A stretch of 64,000 bases of DNA from Streptomyces sp. NBC_00659 (GCF_036226925.1 NZ_CP109031.1:1364001-1428000), one strand, 5' to 3'. Shown: positions 25,574 through 35,075, counted from the first letter of the stretch. The notes: generated by a model from the sequence alone, not told the origin. Made by a program: numbers and translations.

Positions 25574-27286
25574 ATGTCCACCACCGGTGTCGCGTCCGCC
25601 GAGACGCCCATCGACTCACCAGCGCCCTACCGGTGGCGCTGGGCTGCGCTGTTCGTGATCCTCGCGGCCGAGGTGATGGATCTCCTCGACGCCGTCGTCA
25701 CGAACATCGCCGGTCCCTCCATGCGGGCCGACCTCGGCGGCGGCGCCTCCACACTCCAGTGGCTCGCCGCCGCCTACACCCTCTCGATGGCCGTCGGGCT
25801 CGTCACCGGAGGACGGCTCGGGGACATTCACGGTCGCCGCACGATGTTCCTGGTCGGAGCCGCCGGCTTCACCGTGGGTTCGCTGCTGTGCGCGGTGTCC
25901 GTGTCCCCCGGGATGCTGATCGGCGCGCGGATCGTCCAGGGACTGTTCGGCGCCGTGATGCTGCCGCAGGGCCTCGGCATGATCAAGGAGATGTTCCCGC
26001 CGAAGGAGTCGCAGAAGGCCTTCGGCATGTTCGGCCCGGTCATGGGCCTGTCCGCGGTGTGCGGACCGATCCTGGCGGGCTGGCTGGTCGACGCCGACTA
26101 CTTCGGTACCGGCTGGCGCATGATCTTCCTCGTCAACCTGCCGCTGGGCGCCGCGGCGATCCTCGGCGCCGTGCGCTACCTGCCGAGGGGCAGGTCCGAC
26201 AGCAAGCCGCGCCTCGACATCCCCGGCATGATCCTGGTCTCGCTGGCCGCGCTGCTCATCATCTTCCCGCTGGTCCAGGGGCGTGAGTACGACTGGCCCG
26301 TGTGGACGTTCCTGATGATGGGCACCTCCGTCGTCGTCTTCGTCGCCTTCGCCGTGTACGAGTCGCGGCGCAGCAGGGCCGGTCTGGACCCGCTGGTCGT
26401 CCCGAGCCTCTTCCGCAAGCGCGGCTTCAGCGGCGGCATGATCCTCGGGCTGGTCTTCTTCTCGACCATGCAGGGCTTCATGCTCGTCTTCAACCTCTAC
26501 ACCCAGCTCGGCCTCGGCTACTCGCCGCTCAAGGCGGGCCTGGTGATGGTGCCCTGGTCGGGCGGCATGATCGTCGGCTTCGGTATCGCCCAGGGAGTGG
26601 TCCGGTTCGGCCGGACCGTGCTCCAGGCGGGCGCGCTGGTCATGGCGCTCGGTGTCTTCGGCGTCTGGCTGACCCTCGACCAGGTGGGGTCCGGCGTCGG
26701 CCCCTGGCAGCTCCTGCCCTCGCTGCTCGTCACGGGCATCGGGATGGGCCTGCTCATGGCCCCGTTCTTCGACATCGTGCTCGCCAGCGTGGAACAGCAC
26801 GAGACGGGGTCGGCGTCCGGAACGATGACCGCGGTCCAGCAGCTCGGCGGCGCCTTCGGCGTGGCCATCCTCGGCACGGTGTTCTTCGGTCTGCTGGGCG
26901 GCGGGATCGCCACCGCCGTCGACCACCGCTCGGACGACCTGCGAGGACAGCTGACCGCCGCGCATGTCGCACCCGCGGCCCAGGAACGCATCGTGTCCGG
27001 CCTGCGCACCTGCACCTCGGACCGTGCCACGGCCAAGGACCCCGCCGCGACCCCTGCGTCCTGCGCGCGCCTGGAGAAGGACACCCGGTCCGCCGTCACC
27101 TCGCCCGAGGACGGCGCCCGGATACCCGCCGCGCTGCAGGCCACCGCGTCGTCGGCCTTCCGGAGCGGTTTCGGCTCCGTCATGCAGACGCTGCTCTGGA
27201 TCGTCGACGGCATGCTGGCCCTGACGTTCCTGCTCGCGTTCCTCCTGCCGCGCCACGCGCGCCCCGAGGAATCCGCCGGACACTGA
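25574..27286 (+). CDS. MFS drug exporter, DHA2/EmrB-QacA type (14 spans)
   Basis: 570-residue inner-membrane exporter using the proton gradient to expel small molecules. First span has LDAVVTNIAGPSM (motif D1-like LDxTVVNVALP variant) and then WLAAAYTLSMAVGLVTGG with GGRLGDIHGRRTMF (motif A, GxLaDrxGRkrxl). Motif C-like PGMLIGARIVQGLFGA and VCGPILAGWLVD lie in the middle. About 14 hydrophobic segments. The start follows AGGAG at 8 bases. A loop of about 80 residues between the last two spans contains two Cys residues (TCTSDRAT..., ATPASCARL). Divergent TetR gene and an operator array regulate it. Substrate unknown. Confidence 0.92.
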   Translation: MSTTGVASAETPIDSPAPYRWRWAALFVILAAEVMDLLDAVVTNIAGPSMRADLGGGASTLQWLAAAYTLSMAVGLVTGGRLGDIHGRRTMFLVGAAGFTVGSLLCAVSVSPGMLIGARIVQGLFGAVMLPQGLGMIKEMFPPKESQKAFGMFGPVMGLSAVCGPILAGWLVDADYFGTGWRMIFLVNLPLGAAAILGAVRYLPRGRSDSKPRLDIPGMILVSLAALLIIFPLVQGREYDWPVWTFLMMGTSVVVFVAFAVYESRRSRAGLDPLVVPSLFRKRGFSGGMILGLVFFSTMQGFMLVFNLYTQLGLGYSPLKAGLVMVPWSGGMIVGFGIAQGVVRFGRTVLQAGALVMALGVFGVWLTLDQVGSGVGPWQLLPSLLVTGIGMGLLMAPFFDIVLASVEQHETGSASGTMTAVQQLGGAFGVAILGTVFFGLLGGGIATAVDHRSDDLRGQLTAAHVAPAAQERIVSGLRTCTSDRATAKDPAATPASCARLEKDTRSAVTSPEDGARIPAALQATASSAFRSGFGSVMQTLLWIVDGMLALTFLLAFLLPRHARPEESAGH

Positions 27287-27327
27287 GCCCCGGCGGCGCC
27301 GACGCCGGCGATGTCACCTTCGGCTTC

Positions 27328-27384
27328 GGCTTCGGTGAACCGCAATGGCTTCGGTGAACGGCAACGGCTTCGGTGAACGGAACG
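27328..27384. repeat. Three tandem 19-bp repeats downstream of the MFS gene
   Basis: Units GGCTTCGGTGAACCGCAAT, GGCTTCGGTGAACGGCAAC and GGCTTCGGTGAACGGAACG run end to end, immediately before a terminator. They lie 41 bp after the MFS stop. Function unknown. Confidence 0.8.
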
Positions 27385-27413
27385 GCCGGGCACTCCCCAG
27401 GGGGTGCCCGGCC
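27384..27413 (+). terminator. Hairpin terminator after the MFS gene
   Basis: GGCCGGGCAC (27384-27393) pairs with GTGCCCGGCC (27404-27413), extendable inward with CCCC/GGGG. The gene-free stretch continues to 27672 and I see nothing else in it. Confidence 0.75.
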
Positions 27414-27672
27414 ATCCCGGTTTATGTGCGGTCGGCACCCGGGCCGACACCCGGGGCCAACCCCGAGCCGGTGCGCGCGGAGCGCGACGCGTACCGTGCA
27501 AGCGGGTGGACACGCGCCCGGGAGGGCGAGAACCGGTGATCCGGGCGCGTCACCCCGCGGCACCGCTCACCCGGCGGCCCCGCCGTCACACCCGACCGAC
27601 GTGCCCGTCCGCACGTCCGGAACCGTCCCGAACCGTCTCGGACTACCCGCACCGTCCCGGAGGAACGAGCCC

Positions 27673-28785
27673 GTGCTCACGTCGTACGCAGCCCACTTCG
27701 ACACACCCGCCGGGTATCTCGACTTCGCACGGTTCGGCCCGCCGTCACGGGACGCCGTGGCCGCCACCGCGCGAGCCATGGAGGAGTCCGCCCGCGCAGA
27801 TCACACCACCGTGGACGGCCTGATGCGCGCGGAAGCGGTCGCACGGGACACGGCCGCGCGTCTCGCGGGCACCGACAGCCGGCACACCGTACTGCTCCCC
27901 AACGCCTCCACCGGACTGTTCCACGCCGCCCTCGGCATCCCGGAGGGTGTGGTCCTCGCGCCGCGCTCCGACTTCCCCGCCAACCACTATCCGTGGCGCC
28001 GTACCGCCGACCTGGGCCGGGCCACACCCCGCTGGCTCGACCCGGCGACCGGCGGCGGGGTCACCCCCGAACTGGTCCGTGCCGCCCTGACCGACGACGT
28101 CGTCGCCCTGTCCGTCAGCGCCGTCGACTTCCGCACCGGATTCCGCGTCGACCTCGCGGCACTGCGCGAGACGATCGGACCGGACCGGCTGCTGATCGTG
28201 GACGCCATCCAGGCGTTCGGCGTGGCCGCGATGGACTGGAACGCGGCCGACGTGGTGGTGGCGGGCGGTCAGAAGTGGCTGCGCGCGGGCTGGGCGACCG
28301 GTTTCGCGGCACTGTCCGACCGCGCGCTGGAGTCCCTGGAACCGGTCCTCACCGGCTGGACGGGCGTCGAGGACGTCGGTCTCTTCGACGGCGCGGAACA
28401 CCCGCCCGCGACGGACGCGCGGCGATGGTCGATCACCAATCTCAGCCCGGTGACGGCCGCCGCGTTCGCCGCCGCGCTGGACCTCGTGGAGCGACACACC
28501 GTCACGGCGATCGAGGCCGCCATCGCCACCCGGATCGCCGAACTCACCGAGGCCGTCGCCGCACACGGCGGCCGCGTCCTCTCCCCCGCCGACCCGGCAC
28601 GCCGCGCGGGCATCCTCTCCTTCACCATGCCGGACCACGATCCGTCCGTCGTCGCGAAGGCTCTGCACGCCGAGGGCGTCACCCCGACAGTGCGCGCCGA
28701 CTCGCTCCGGCTCTCCCCGCACGCGTCGACCCCGCCGGAGGCTTCCGAACGGGTGGCGGCGGCCCTGTCGTCGCTGGGGAACTGA
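27673..28785 (+). CDS. Aminotransferase class V-fold PLP-dependent enzyme
   Basis: 370-residue fold-type I PLP enzyme, related to cysteine desulfurases, kynureninase and isopenicillin-N epimerase-like proteins. The cofactor Lys is in AADVVVAGGQKWLRAGW (GGQK). The Asp that pairs with the pyridine nitrogen is in LLIVDAIQAFGVAAMDW. Start GTG 27673 lies 10 bases after GGAGG; the body begins at a segment reading YAAHFDTPAGYLDFARFGPP. A hydrophobic N-terminal part binds PLP phosphate (LPNASTGLFHAAL). It is a stand-alone gene, and the reaction (desulfuration, racemisation or transamination) cannot be told from sequence. Confidence 0.85.
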   Translation: MLTSYAAHFDTPAGYLDFARFGPPSRDAVAATARAMEESARADHTTVDGLMRAEAVARDTAARLAGTDSRHTVLLPNASTGLFHAALGIPEGVVLAPRSDFPANHYPWRRTADLGRATPRWLDPATGGGVTPELVRAALTDDVVALSVSAVDFRTGFRVDLAALRETIGPDRLLIVDAIQAFGVAAMDWNAADVVVAGGQKWLRAGWATGFAALSDRALESLEPVLTGWTGVEDVGLFDGAEHPPATDARRWSITNLSPVTAAAFAAALDLVERHTVTAIEAAIATRIAELTEAVAAHGGRVLSPADPARRAGILSFTMPDHDPSVVAKALHAEGVTPTVRADSLRLSPHASTPPEASERVAAALSSLGN

Positions 28786-29006
28786 GTCCGCTTCAGCCCA
28801 GAGATACGGCGGGACAGTTCCGCCTCGGCTCCTGGAGCGCCGGCCCGAATCGAAGCGCATCGGGGCGAGGCGGAGGTTCCGACGACCGCACCACCAGCAC
28901 GCCGGATCGAGCTCCGGCGCCCGGCTCAGCCGCACATGCCCATGCCCGTAGCCGCCATAGGGCGAGTGGCCGGCAGGGAAACCCGTACGCTGCGAGGGTG
29001 ACCCGC

Positions 29007-30086
29007 ATGATCGTGGCAGCAGGAGGAGGGGGCGACGCAGTCGCCGCCGCAATGCTCGACGCAGCCCTCTACGGGGGTGACGACCGTCCGGCGGTGATCC
29101 TCACGTACGCGTGGGACCGCCTCCTGATCGACCCTGTGCCGGGACCCCGAGGACCGGAGAACTTCACGGGTCTGCGTTCCCTCACGCGAAGCGTCTGGAC
29201 CGTCCCTGCCGACGCGAAGCCCATCGCCCCCGCAGGCTCGACCCTCCCTCGCCTGGCAGCCGAACTCCCCCACACCTTCGCCCTGATCGACCCCCTGCAC
29301 GGCGCCGAGGGCATCACACGCCAGCTCGAAGAACTCGTCGAGCACCTGGCCCCCGAGTCCATCGACCTCCTGGACGTGGGCGGCGACATCCTCGCCAAGG
29401 GCGACGAGCCCACCCTGCGCAGCCCGCTCGGCGACGCCCTCACCCTGGCCGCTTGCTGCCAAGTCAACGCGCCGGTCAGGCTCCTGGTCGCCGGTCCCGG
29501 CCTGGACGGAGAACTCCCCGCAGAGCTTCTGGCCGACCGAATGGACCCCGCAACCCTGACGCTCACGGCCGAGCACGTCGAACCGATCAGCTCAGTCCTG
29601 GAATGGCACCCGTCCGAGGTGACCGCGATGCTGGCAGCCACAGCCCGCGGAGTACGCGGATTCTGCGAAATCAGGGACGCCGGCCTCCCGGTCCCGCTCA
29701 CCGACGAAGGCCCCACCGTCCACGAAGCGGACCTGAACGACGCCCTCAACCGCAACGAGCTCGCGCGCGCCATCCTCGCAACCGAAACCCTCGCCGAGGC
29801 GGAGCAGCACAGCCGCGAGATCTGCGGCTACTCGGAGATCGACTACGAGCGCAACAAGGCCAATTGGCTCGACAGCCGGCCGGAACAGAAGATCGACCCG
29901 GAAGCCACGCTCCGCCGACTCGACCAGTTCGAGGCCCAGGCCCGCGACCGCGGCAACACCCACACGACGTTCCGCAGGATCACCGAAGCCCTCGGCCTCA
30001 ACGGCAAGCAGCGCCAGGACCTCAGAGCCCTGCTGCTCCGCAGCCGTCCGGAGCAGTACGAAGCCCCGCTGTGGCGCTTCACGTGA
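29007..30086 (+). CDS. DUF1152 domain protein
   Basis: 359-residue protein. N-terminal MIVAAGGGGDAVAAAML, with the Gly-rich nucleotide-like loop, matches the DUF1152 family, whose members carry Asp/Gly-rich loops such as ESIDLLDVGGDILAKGDEP (about residue 130). The function is unknown; a phosphate or nucleotide binding site is suggested by these loops. ATG 29007 is chosen on GAGG spacing, although a GTG at 28998 is possible. The C-terminal third is charged and alpha-helical (EQHSREICGYSEIDYERNKA...). The stop overlaps a GTG of the downstream 113-residue gene (GTGA). Unrelated genes flank it. Confidence 0.7.
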   Translation: MIVAAGGGGDAVAAAMLDAALYGGDDRPAVILTYAWDRLLIDPVPGPRGPENFTGLRSLTRSVWTVPADAKPIAPAGSTLPRLAAELPHTFALIDPLHGAEGITRQLEELVEHLAPESIDLLDVGGDILAKGDEPTLRSPLGDALTLAACCQVNAPVRLLVAGPGLDGELPAELLADRMDPATLTLTAEHVEPISSVLEWHPSEVTAMLAATARGVRGFCEIRDAGLPVPLTDEGPTVHEADLNDALNRNELARAILATETLAEAEQHSREICGYSEIDYERNKANWLDSRPEQKIDPEATLRRLDQFEAQARDRGNTHTTFRRITEALGLNGKQRQDLRALLLRSRPEQYEAPLWRFT

Positions 30087-30424
30087 GAGACGACCACAGG
30101 CTTCCGGCCGACTCCGACCTGACCAGTGCCCACGGGGTACTCACCCGAACCAACTGGGCTGCGCTGCAACACGCTTATGGACGAGCCGCGGATGCACCCG
30201 AGATGCTGATCGCACTACTGAATACCGATCAGGGCGTGAGAACCAAGGCGCTGGGCGACCTGCACGACGTCTTGCACCACCAGAACACGATCTATGAGGC
30301 GACGGTGCCCACGGCCCGGTACGTGGCCGCGATCCTCTCCGATCCGAGGACGATGCTTCCGGTCGACAAGGTCCGAGGAACCTTTCCCGGATGTATGCGC
30401 GCCAAGCTGCTGACCGGGCCATAA
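30083..30424 (+). pseudogene. HEAT-repeat-like protein fragment (C-terminally truncated)
   Basis: 113-residue product starting at GTG 30083, coupled to the DUF1152 stop. It opens with LTRTNWAALQHAYGRAADAPEMLIALLNTD, QGVRTKALGDLHDVLHHQN and TIYEATVPTARYVAAILSDP, a beginning typical of streptomycete HEAT-repeat proteins of several hundred residues. Here the frame ends after RTMLPVDKVRGTFPG..., and the DNA to 30685 shows no recognisable continuation. I read it as the 5' end of a gene that lost its remainder. A short intact protein cannot be excluded. Confidence 0.55.
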
Positions 30425-30685
30425 AGGTCTCCGGGGACAAGCAAGAGTTGCGACCCGATCCCTTCAGAATCCATGGATGAACTCGTCGGCCCCGTTTGGT
30501 AATTGAACGAATTTCGTCCTCCACGGCAGGGTGCAACTACCCTGTGGGCGGCGGCAGCCCGGGAATCACGCGACCGCATCGAGGCCCTGGCCCCCGGACC
30601 AGCGGCGGCAGGGTCCACGGCCGCGGTGTCAGTCCGCTGAAGTATCCTTCCCGCCACCGCACACCGACTGGGAGGACCGAGAGAA

Positions 30686-32197
30686 TTGACTGGCCTGGCT
30701 GCTTTTCCACTGCCTTTTCATGCTGCCCGTTCCATATCGTTCGCGACACCGCGAACGCTGCGGGAACTTGAGATGATGCAGTGCAGCGCACACATTCGGG
30801 CGAAGCCGGCGTGGTTCGACAAGATGAACGACGCCGACATCGTGGCCCGGTGGACGCAAGAGGCGGTCGCGCAGGGCCTCACCGAAGCGCAAGTCTCTTA
30901 CGTGCTTGCCGAACTCGCGCATTACGCCGCGCTGCGGGACGGACGAACCGGCGTCGAGGTGTCCGCCGTCGACGGGGTGTGGCAGTCGGACACCCTGGTC
31001 GACGACAAGCTCGGAGCCCGACTGCGCGAAGCGGTTCAGGTTCTGGAGCAGGTCCCCGAAGCAGAACGGGACTGGCATCCCGGATCCGACGGCCAGGTAC
31101 TGGATCTGGTACACCCCTCGCTGTTCTGCCTGGTGAGAGGGGTGAGCGGCGGGCCCGAGCGGGCATGGCAGAACCCGACGAGCCGCTACTCGAAGTACGA
31201 GTTCTCGGAGAAATTCCAGTGGCTGCCCACGGACGTCGACGTCAGTGACGACGGCGATGTCACCTTCCGTTCGTACGTCAACAACGTCCACCCCGAGACT
31301 CATCGCGAACTGGCCTCCGTCCTGACGGACTTGTTCGCACGCATGCGCCCGCTGCTGGAGAACGTGCTCACCGATCTGCGCCATCCGCGGCCCTTGCGGA
31401 TCGAGGCCAATCCTTACGGGTGGTACGAGTCGCGGGAGCCGGAGTATCCGGACAAGTCCTCCTACAGTGATGGTGAGGCCTACGATGAAGCCCTCCGTGC
31501 ATGGTCGGAGGCCCATGACCTCTGGTGGGAGACCCGCCGCCCGACCATCCCGGACGCCCCGGCCTTCACCCGGCCCGAGTTGCCTGACGAATCCGCCCGA
31601 GTCGACCTGCGCGGTCGCCGTCTCCAGGTCATCGTCAAGCTCGCCACCATTCATCTCACCCCGGACAAGCCCGAGTACGCCGGCGGATCCTGGCATGTCG
31701 AGGGGATGTTGAACGAGCGGATCGTCTCGACCGGCATCTACTACTGGGACAGCGAGAACATCACCGAAAGTCGGCTGAGCTTCCGGGCGGCGCTCGACGA
31801 CCCGAACTACGAACAGAACGACGACAACGGGCTGCGTGAGGTCTATGGCCTGGAGGACGAAGACGCACTGAACCAGATGCTGGGATCGGCATCGACCCCA
31901 GAGGGCCGCTGTCTGGCGTTCCCGAACATCCTGCAGCACCGTGTCGGCTCATTCCGCCTCACGGACCACACCCGCCCGGGACATCGCAAGATTCTCGCCT
32001 TCTTCCTGGTCGACCCGTCGGAAGAGATCACCTCGACGTCCGACGTGCCACCGCAACAACCATGGTCCGACACCTCGACCATGACGCTTGAACAGGCCAA
32101 GGCCTACCGCGAACAGCTCATGCAGGAACGCAAGTTCTTCGTCGACGAACACAACGAGCAGCTCTACGAACGAGAGTTCTCGCTCTGCGAGCACTGA
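30686..32197 (+). CDS. DUF4246 family protein (predicted 2-oxoglutarate/Fe-type oxygenase)
   Basis: 503-residue protein with the family's long N-terminal helical region, then a beta-rich core. Candidate cofactor residues: WHVEGMLNERIVSTGIYYWD holds an HxE-like His/Glu pair, and LQHRVGSFRLTD, with GHRKILAFFLVDP, holds the distal His and the Arg that would bind 2-oxoglutarate. The assignment as an oxygenase is inferred from this jelly-roll pattern; the reaction is unknown. The start is TTG at 30686, with GGAGG 10 bases upstream; no better start is seen. The C terminus is Glu/Gln-rich and helical (EQAKAYREQLMQERKFFVDE). It is a stand-alone gene. Confidence 0.7.
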   Translation: MTGLAAFPLPFHAARSISFATPRTLRELEMMQCSAHIRAKPAWFDKMNDADIVARWTQEAVAQGLTEAQVSYVLAELAHYAALRDGRTGVEVSAVDGVWQSDTLVDDKLGARLREAVQVLEQVPEAERDWHPGSDGQVLDLVHPSLFCLVRGVSGGPERAWQNPTSRYSKYEFSEKFQWLPTDVDVSDDGDVTFRSYVNNVHPETHRELASVLTDLFARMRPLLENVLTDLRHPRPLRIEANPYGWYESREPEYPDKSSYSDGEAYDEALRAWSEAHDLWWETRRPTIPDAPAFTRPELPDESARVDLRGRRLQVIVKLATIHLTPDKPEYAGGSWHVEGMLNERIVSTGIYYWDSENITESRLSFRAALDDPNYEQNDDNGLREVYGLEDEDALNQMLGSASTPEGRCLAFPNILQHRVGSFRLTDHTRPGHRKILAFFLVDPSEEITSTSDVPPQQPWSDTSTMTLEQAKAYREQLMQERKFFVDEHNEQLYEREFSLCEH

Positions 32198-32315
32198 ATC
32201 CTCCCGGTAACCGGTCACGGTCACTGTGCCGGCTTGCGGGCGGTCACCTCCATGATCTGGCCCGCGGGTTGGGGCATGTTCAGGTCGTGGCCGCCGCGCG
32301 GAACGGTGGAAGTCC

Positions 32316-32354
32316 TGCCGGCCTGCGACGGCGCCCAGCCGCCGCAGGCCGGCA
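32316..32354 (-). terminator. Hairpin terminator after the GH114 gene
   Basis: Stem TGCCGGCCTGC (32316-32326) with GCAGGCCGGCA (32344-32354), 11 bp, loop of 17 bases with internal GGC/GCC pairing. It lies 33 bp past the GH114 stop. Confidence 0.7.
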
Positions 32355-32386
32355 GCCGACTCGACTCGGCCTGCGGTCGAGCAGAC

Positions 32387-33202
32387 CTAGCAGGTCTTGC
32401 GCACGTAACCGCTGCTGCCCGCCGGTTTGACGTCCACGTCTCGCTGGACGATGCTCAGCGTGCTGCCCCATCCGTTGCAGGCCTTCGACCTGCCGGAGTT
32501 GGTGTACTCGATCACTATCACGTTGTTTCCGAAGGCGCTGGTGTAGTCGCCGCACTCGTCGTACTGGCCGCACTCCTCGGCCACGGCGAAGTCCAGGCCG
32601 TTGGCGGTGTGGTTGCCTGCCAGCTCGGGAGTGTTCTTCTGGCCGATGGCCAGGTTGTCCGCGTGGGCGCGGGCGGAGAGCAGCTTGACGAACGCCTGCG
32701 CGTTGCCGGCCGTCAGGCGATTCCCGGAACGGGTGTAGCTGTCGTAGTTGTCGGGCTCGATCGCCTGGAAACCCTTGCTCCTGCAGCTGTCGATCAGGCT
32801 TCCGATCCTGCCGGCGATCCGCTGCCGCTTGGCGTCGGTGCCGATGTCGAGGAAGGCCTCGCCCCAGTCCTCGTCGTAGACGACCTTGCCGGACGCGTCG
32901 CGCAGCAGCAGGTCGGGGTCCCACTCGTTCTCGGCACCCGGCTGTGCCTGGAAGGCGTTGACGTAGCAGATGTTGTACAGGCCTGCCGCCGGGGAGGCGG
33001 TGTTGTCCCGGGTGACGACCTTCACCCCGGTCGGCGGGGTGTAGGCGCCGCCGATCTGATAGTCGAAGCCGACGTGTGTGGGCGGCAGGGGCACGGATGC
33101 GGCCTGCGCGGTGGCCGCCGGGACGACCAGAGCGCCGACCAGCGCTGCCGCGCCGATGACGGTGCCCATGAGCTTGCGGGAAGGGGGGATGAAACGGCTC
33201 AT
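32387..33202 (-). CDS. Secreted GH114-family endo-alpha-1,4-polygalactosaminidase-like protein
   Basis: 271-residue precursor. A signal peptide (LMGTVIGAAALVGALVVPA...) is cleaved near AAS-VPLPP. The mature part is a TIM-barrel with GH114 motifs: VGFDYQIGGAY near the start, NICYVNAFQ, DEDWGEAFLDI, SCRSKGFQAIEPDNYDSY (the acidic Glu-Pro-Asp-Asn cluster expected at the active site), IGQKNTPEL and DFAVAEECGQYDECGDY, with about four Cys residues that could form disulfides. Members degrade alpha-1,4-galactosamine polymers of fungal or bacterial exopolysaccharides. Start GGAG 9 bases upstream. It stands alone. Confidence 0.85.
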   Translation of the reverse strand: MSRFIPPSRKLMGTVIGAAALVGALVVPAATAQAASVPLPPTHVGFDYQIGGAYTPPTGVKVVTRDNTASPAAGLYNICYVNAFQAQPGAENEWDPDLLLRDASGKVVYDEDWGEAFLDIGTDAKRQRIAGRIGSLIDSCRSKGFQAIEPDNYDSYTRSGNRLTAGNAQAFVKLLSARAHADNLAIGQKNTPELAGNHTANGLDFAVAEECGQYDECGDYTSAFGNNVIVIEYTNSGRSKACNGWGSTLSIVQRDVDVKPAGSSGYVRKTC

Positions 33203-33752
33203 GTGGATGAGCTCCCATGGGGGGAGAGGGCACGTCCCCGCCTCGGACGCGCAAGGCCGTCCTGGCGACTTGGGCCGGGCTCGTGGCGCGAGGCCTGCAT
33301 ACCGGCTGGGCGTGTCTCTGAACCGGAGCACGGCTCCGGTGTTGTCCGGAAGTAAAGCGACCGCCTGTAAAGATGTCAACGCCGGACTCCACGCCGACTG
33401 GTTCCCGCGTTTCGCGGCGCGAAGGAGGTGATGCCGCCGGGGTTGAGGGTGGCGTCGGGCCGGAGGCTGTCCCGGCGCTCCCAGATGGTGGTCGCGCCCG
33501 TGGAGGGAGCGTCCTGGCGGGCAGGACTGTTCCCCTTCATCCACGGCCTGGATGGTGCCGATCCGGAATTCGGATCGTTCGGAGGCTGGGCAACGCTGTG
33601 TGCGCCCCCGCATAGTCGTGCCAGTCCCGCACATGGAGTACCGAGGCCGGTCCGAGGCCTCTCATCGGTGTGCGGGAATCCCCTTCATGGCATGCCGTGC
33701 GCCCGGCGCACGTCAGGTGTGCCTGCCACCGTGCGAAGTTCCTGGAGCCTCC
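33203..33752. other. Gene-free stretch before the MFS gene
   Basis: About 550 bp. The first 200 bp must hold the promoter of the minus-strand GH114 gene. The remainder has short possible frames without family features, and a ribosome site (GGAG at about 33744) for the MFS gene at its end. I see no RNA gene or repeat here. Confidence 0.6.
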
Positions 33753-35000
33753 ATGCCCGCTGACGCCCCACCGCCGACCACCGATGTCTCGGGGCCCGCC
33801 CACCGGCTCAGGATTTCCCTGCTCATGGCCGGCTCCTGCCTGCCGGTCCTGGGAGCCGTGCTGCTGGCTCCGGTTCTGCCGAAGATGCAGGACCACTTCG
33901 AGGGAACCTCAGGTGCCGAGGCGTTGGTGCCCCTGGTTCTGACCATCCCCGCACTGGCGCTCGCGCTGCTCGCGCCGTTCGCCGGAATGATCGTCGACCG
34001 GCTCGGGCGCAGGCGTCTGCTGCTCGTGGCCACCGTGGTGTACGCGCTGTGCGGCACGGCCCCTCTGTGGCTCGACTCGCTGGAGGCGATCCTCGCCAGC
34101 CGGGTCCTGGTCGGGCTCTGTGAAGCGGCCATCATGACGTGCTGCACCACGCTGATCGGTGACTACTACCAAGGTCTGCAGCGAGCGCGGTACCTGTCCC
34201 TGCAGACCATGTGCACCGCGGCGTCCGCGACGGTGTTCTTCGTGGTCGGCGGGGCTGCCGGTTCGGCCGGCTGGCGTGTGCCGTTCTGGCTCTACGCCGT
34301 GAGCCTTCTCATCGCTCCGCTCATGGCCATAGCCCTGCCGAGCGCAACGACGCGGACCTCTTCGGAGCATCGGACGCCGCTGGTCCCCGACCCGGAGCGT
34401 CACCCGTTCCCGTGGCGGCAGATGCGTGCCACCTGCGCCCTCACGTTCTTCGGAGCGATGGTCTTCTACACCGTGCCCGTAGAGATGTCGTACCTGCTCG
34501 ACGATCTGGGGATCACCAGTTCCGGAGTCATCGGCCTGGCCACCGCGGTTGCCAGCGCCGCCACCGTCATCGGAGCGATGGTCTTTGCCCGGATGCGTCG
34601 TGCCCCGGAACAGGTACTGCCGCCGGTACTCGCCCTGTGCGCCATCGGCTTCGGACTGATGTACCTCGCGGACAACGCCCCGTTCCTGGTGGCGGGAGCG
34701 GTGGTCAACTGTCTCGGCACCGGCATGCTGCTGCCGGCCCTGCTGATCCGCGGTATGTCCCGGCTGGAATTCGCCGACCGGGGGCGGGGCACCGGGCTGT
34801 GGACGAGCGCGATGTTCGGCGGAACGTTCGTCCTGCCGCTGGCGCTGCTCGGGGTGGAGAAGGCCGTCGGGAGCCTGGCATCGGCTGTGGGCATGCTGGG
34901 GGTGGCCGCCGCGCTGGTGGCCGCCGGGCTGGTGTGGGCGCAGCGGCGGACAGCAGGTGTCGGACCGTACATGGATGTGGCGCAGGAACACGCCAGTTGA
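33753..35000 (+). CDS. MFS transporter (12 spans), associated with the aromatic gene cluster
   Basis: 415-residue single-gene transporter. Motif A is present as MIVDRLGRRRLLLVATVVYA (D-R-x-G-R-R/K). The N-terminal membrane half ends with LIGDYYQGLQRARYL, the central loop has Arg/Pro-rich TRTSSEHRTPLVPD. It is convergent with the minus-strand catabolic cluster (35244-42136), a placement typical of uptake or export of the pathway's substrate, which is inference. ATG 33753 follows GGAG. Alternatives: drug efflux. Confidence 0.8.
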   Translation: MPADAPPPTTDVSGPAHRLRISLLMAGSCLPVLGAVLLAPVLPKMQDHFEGTSGAEALVPLVLTIPALALALLAPFAGMIVDRLGRRRLLLVATVVYALCGTAPLWLDSLEAILASRVLVGLCEAAIMTCCTTLIGDYYQGLQRARYLSLQTMCTAASATVFFVVGGAAGSAGWRVPFWLYAVSLLIAPLMAIALPSATTRTSSEHRTPLVPDPERHPFPWRQMRATCALTFFGAMVFYTVPVEMSYLLDDLGITSSGVIGLATAVASAATVIGAMVFARMRRAPEQVLPPVLALCAIGFGLMYLADNAPFLVAGAVVNCLGTGMLLPALLIRGMSRLEFADRGRGTGLWTSAMFGGTFVLPLALLGVEKAVGSLASAVGMLGVAAALVAAGLVWAQRRTAGVGPYMDVAQEHAS

Positions 35001-35050
35001 GGGCAATCGCTCCTCGGCACTCAGAACGGGACGGGCGGCGGCCCAGGAGC

Positions 35051-35075
35051 AGGGCCCCGGCAACGCCGGGGCCCT
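35051..35075. terminator. Perfect hairpin terminator between the MFS gene and the catabolic cluster
   Basis: AGGGCCCCGGC/AAC/GCCGGGGCCCT: an 11-bp perfect stem with a 3-base loop, 50 bp past the MFS stop. It could serve both convergent transcripts. Confidence 0.75.

Noticed and set aside
30686..30790. An ATG further into the DUF4246 frame as the start
   Set aside because: The TTG has GGAGG 10 bases upstream; the first internal ATG lacks such a site, though it cannot be fully excluded.
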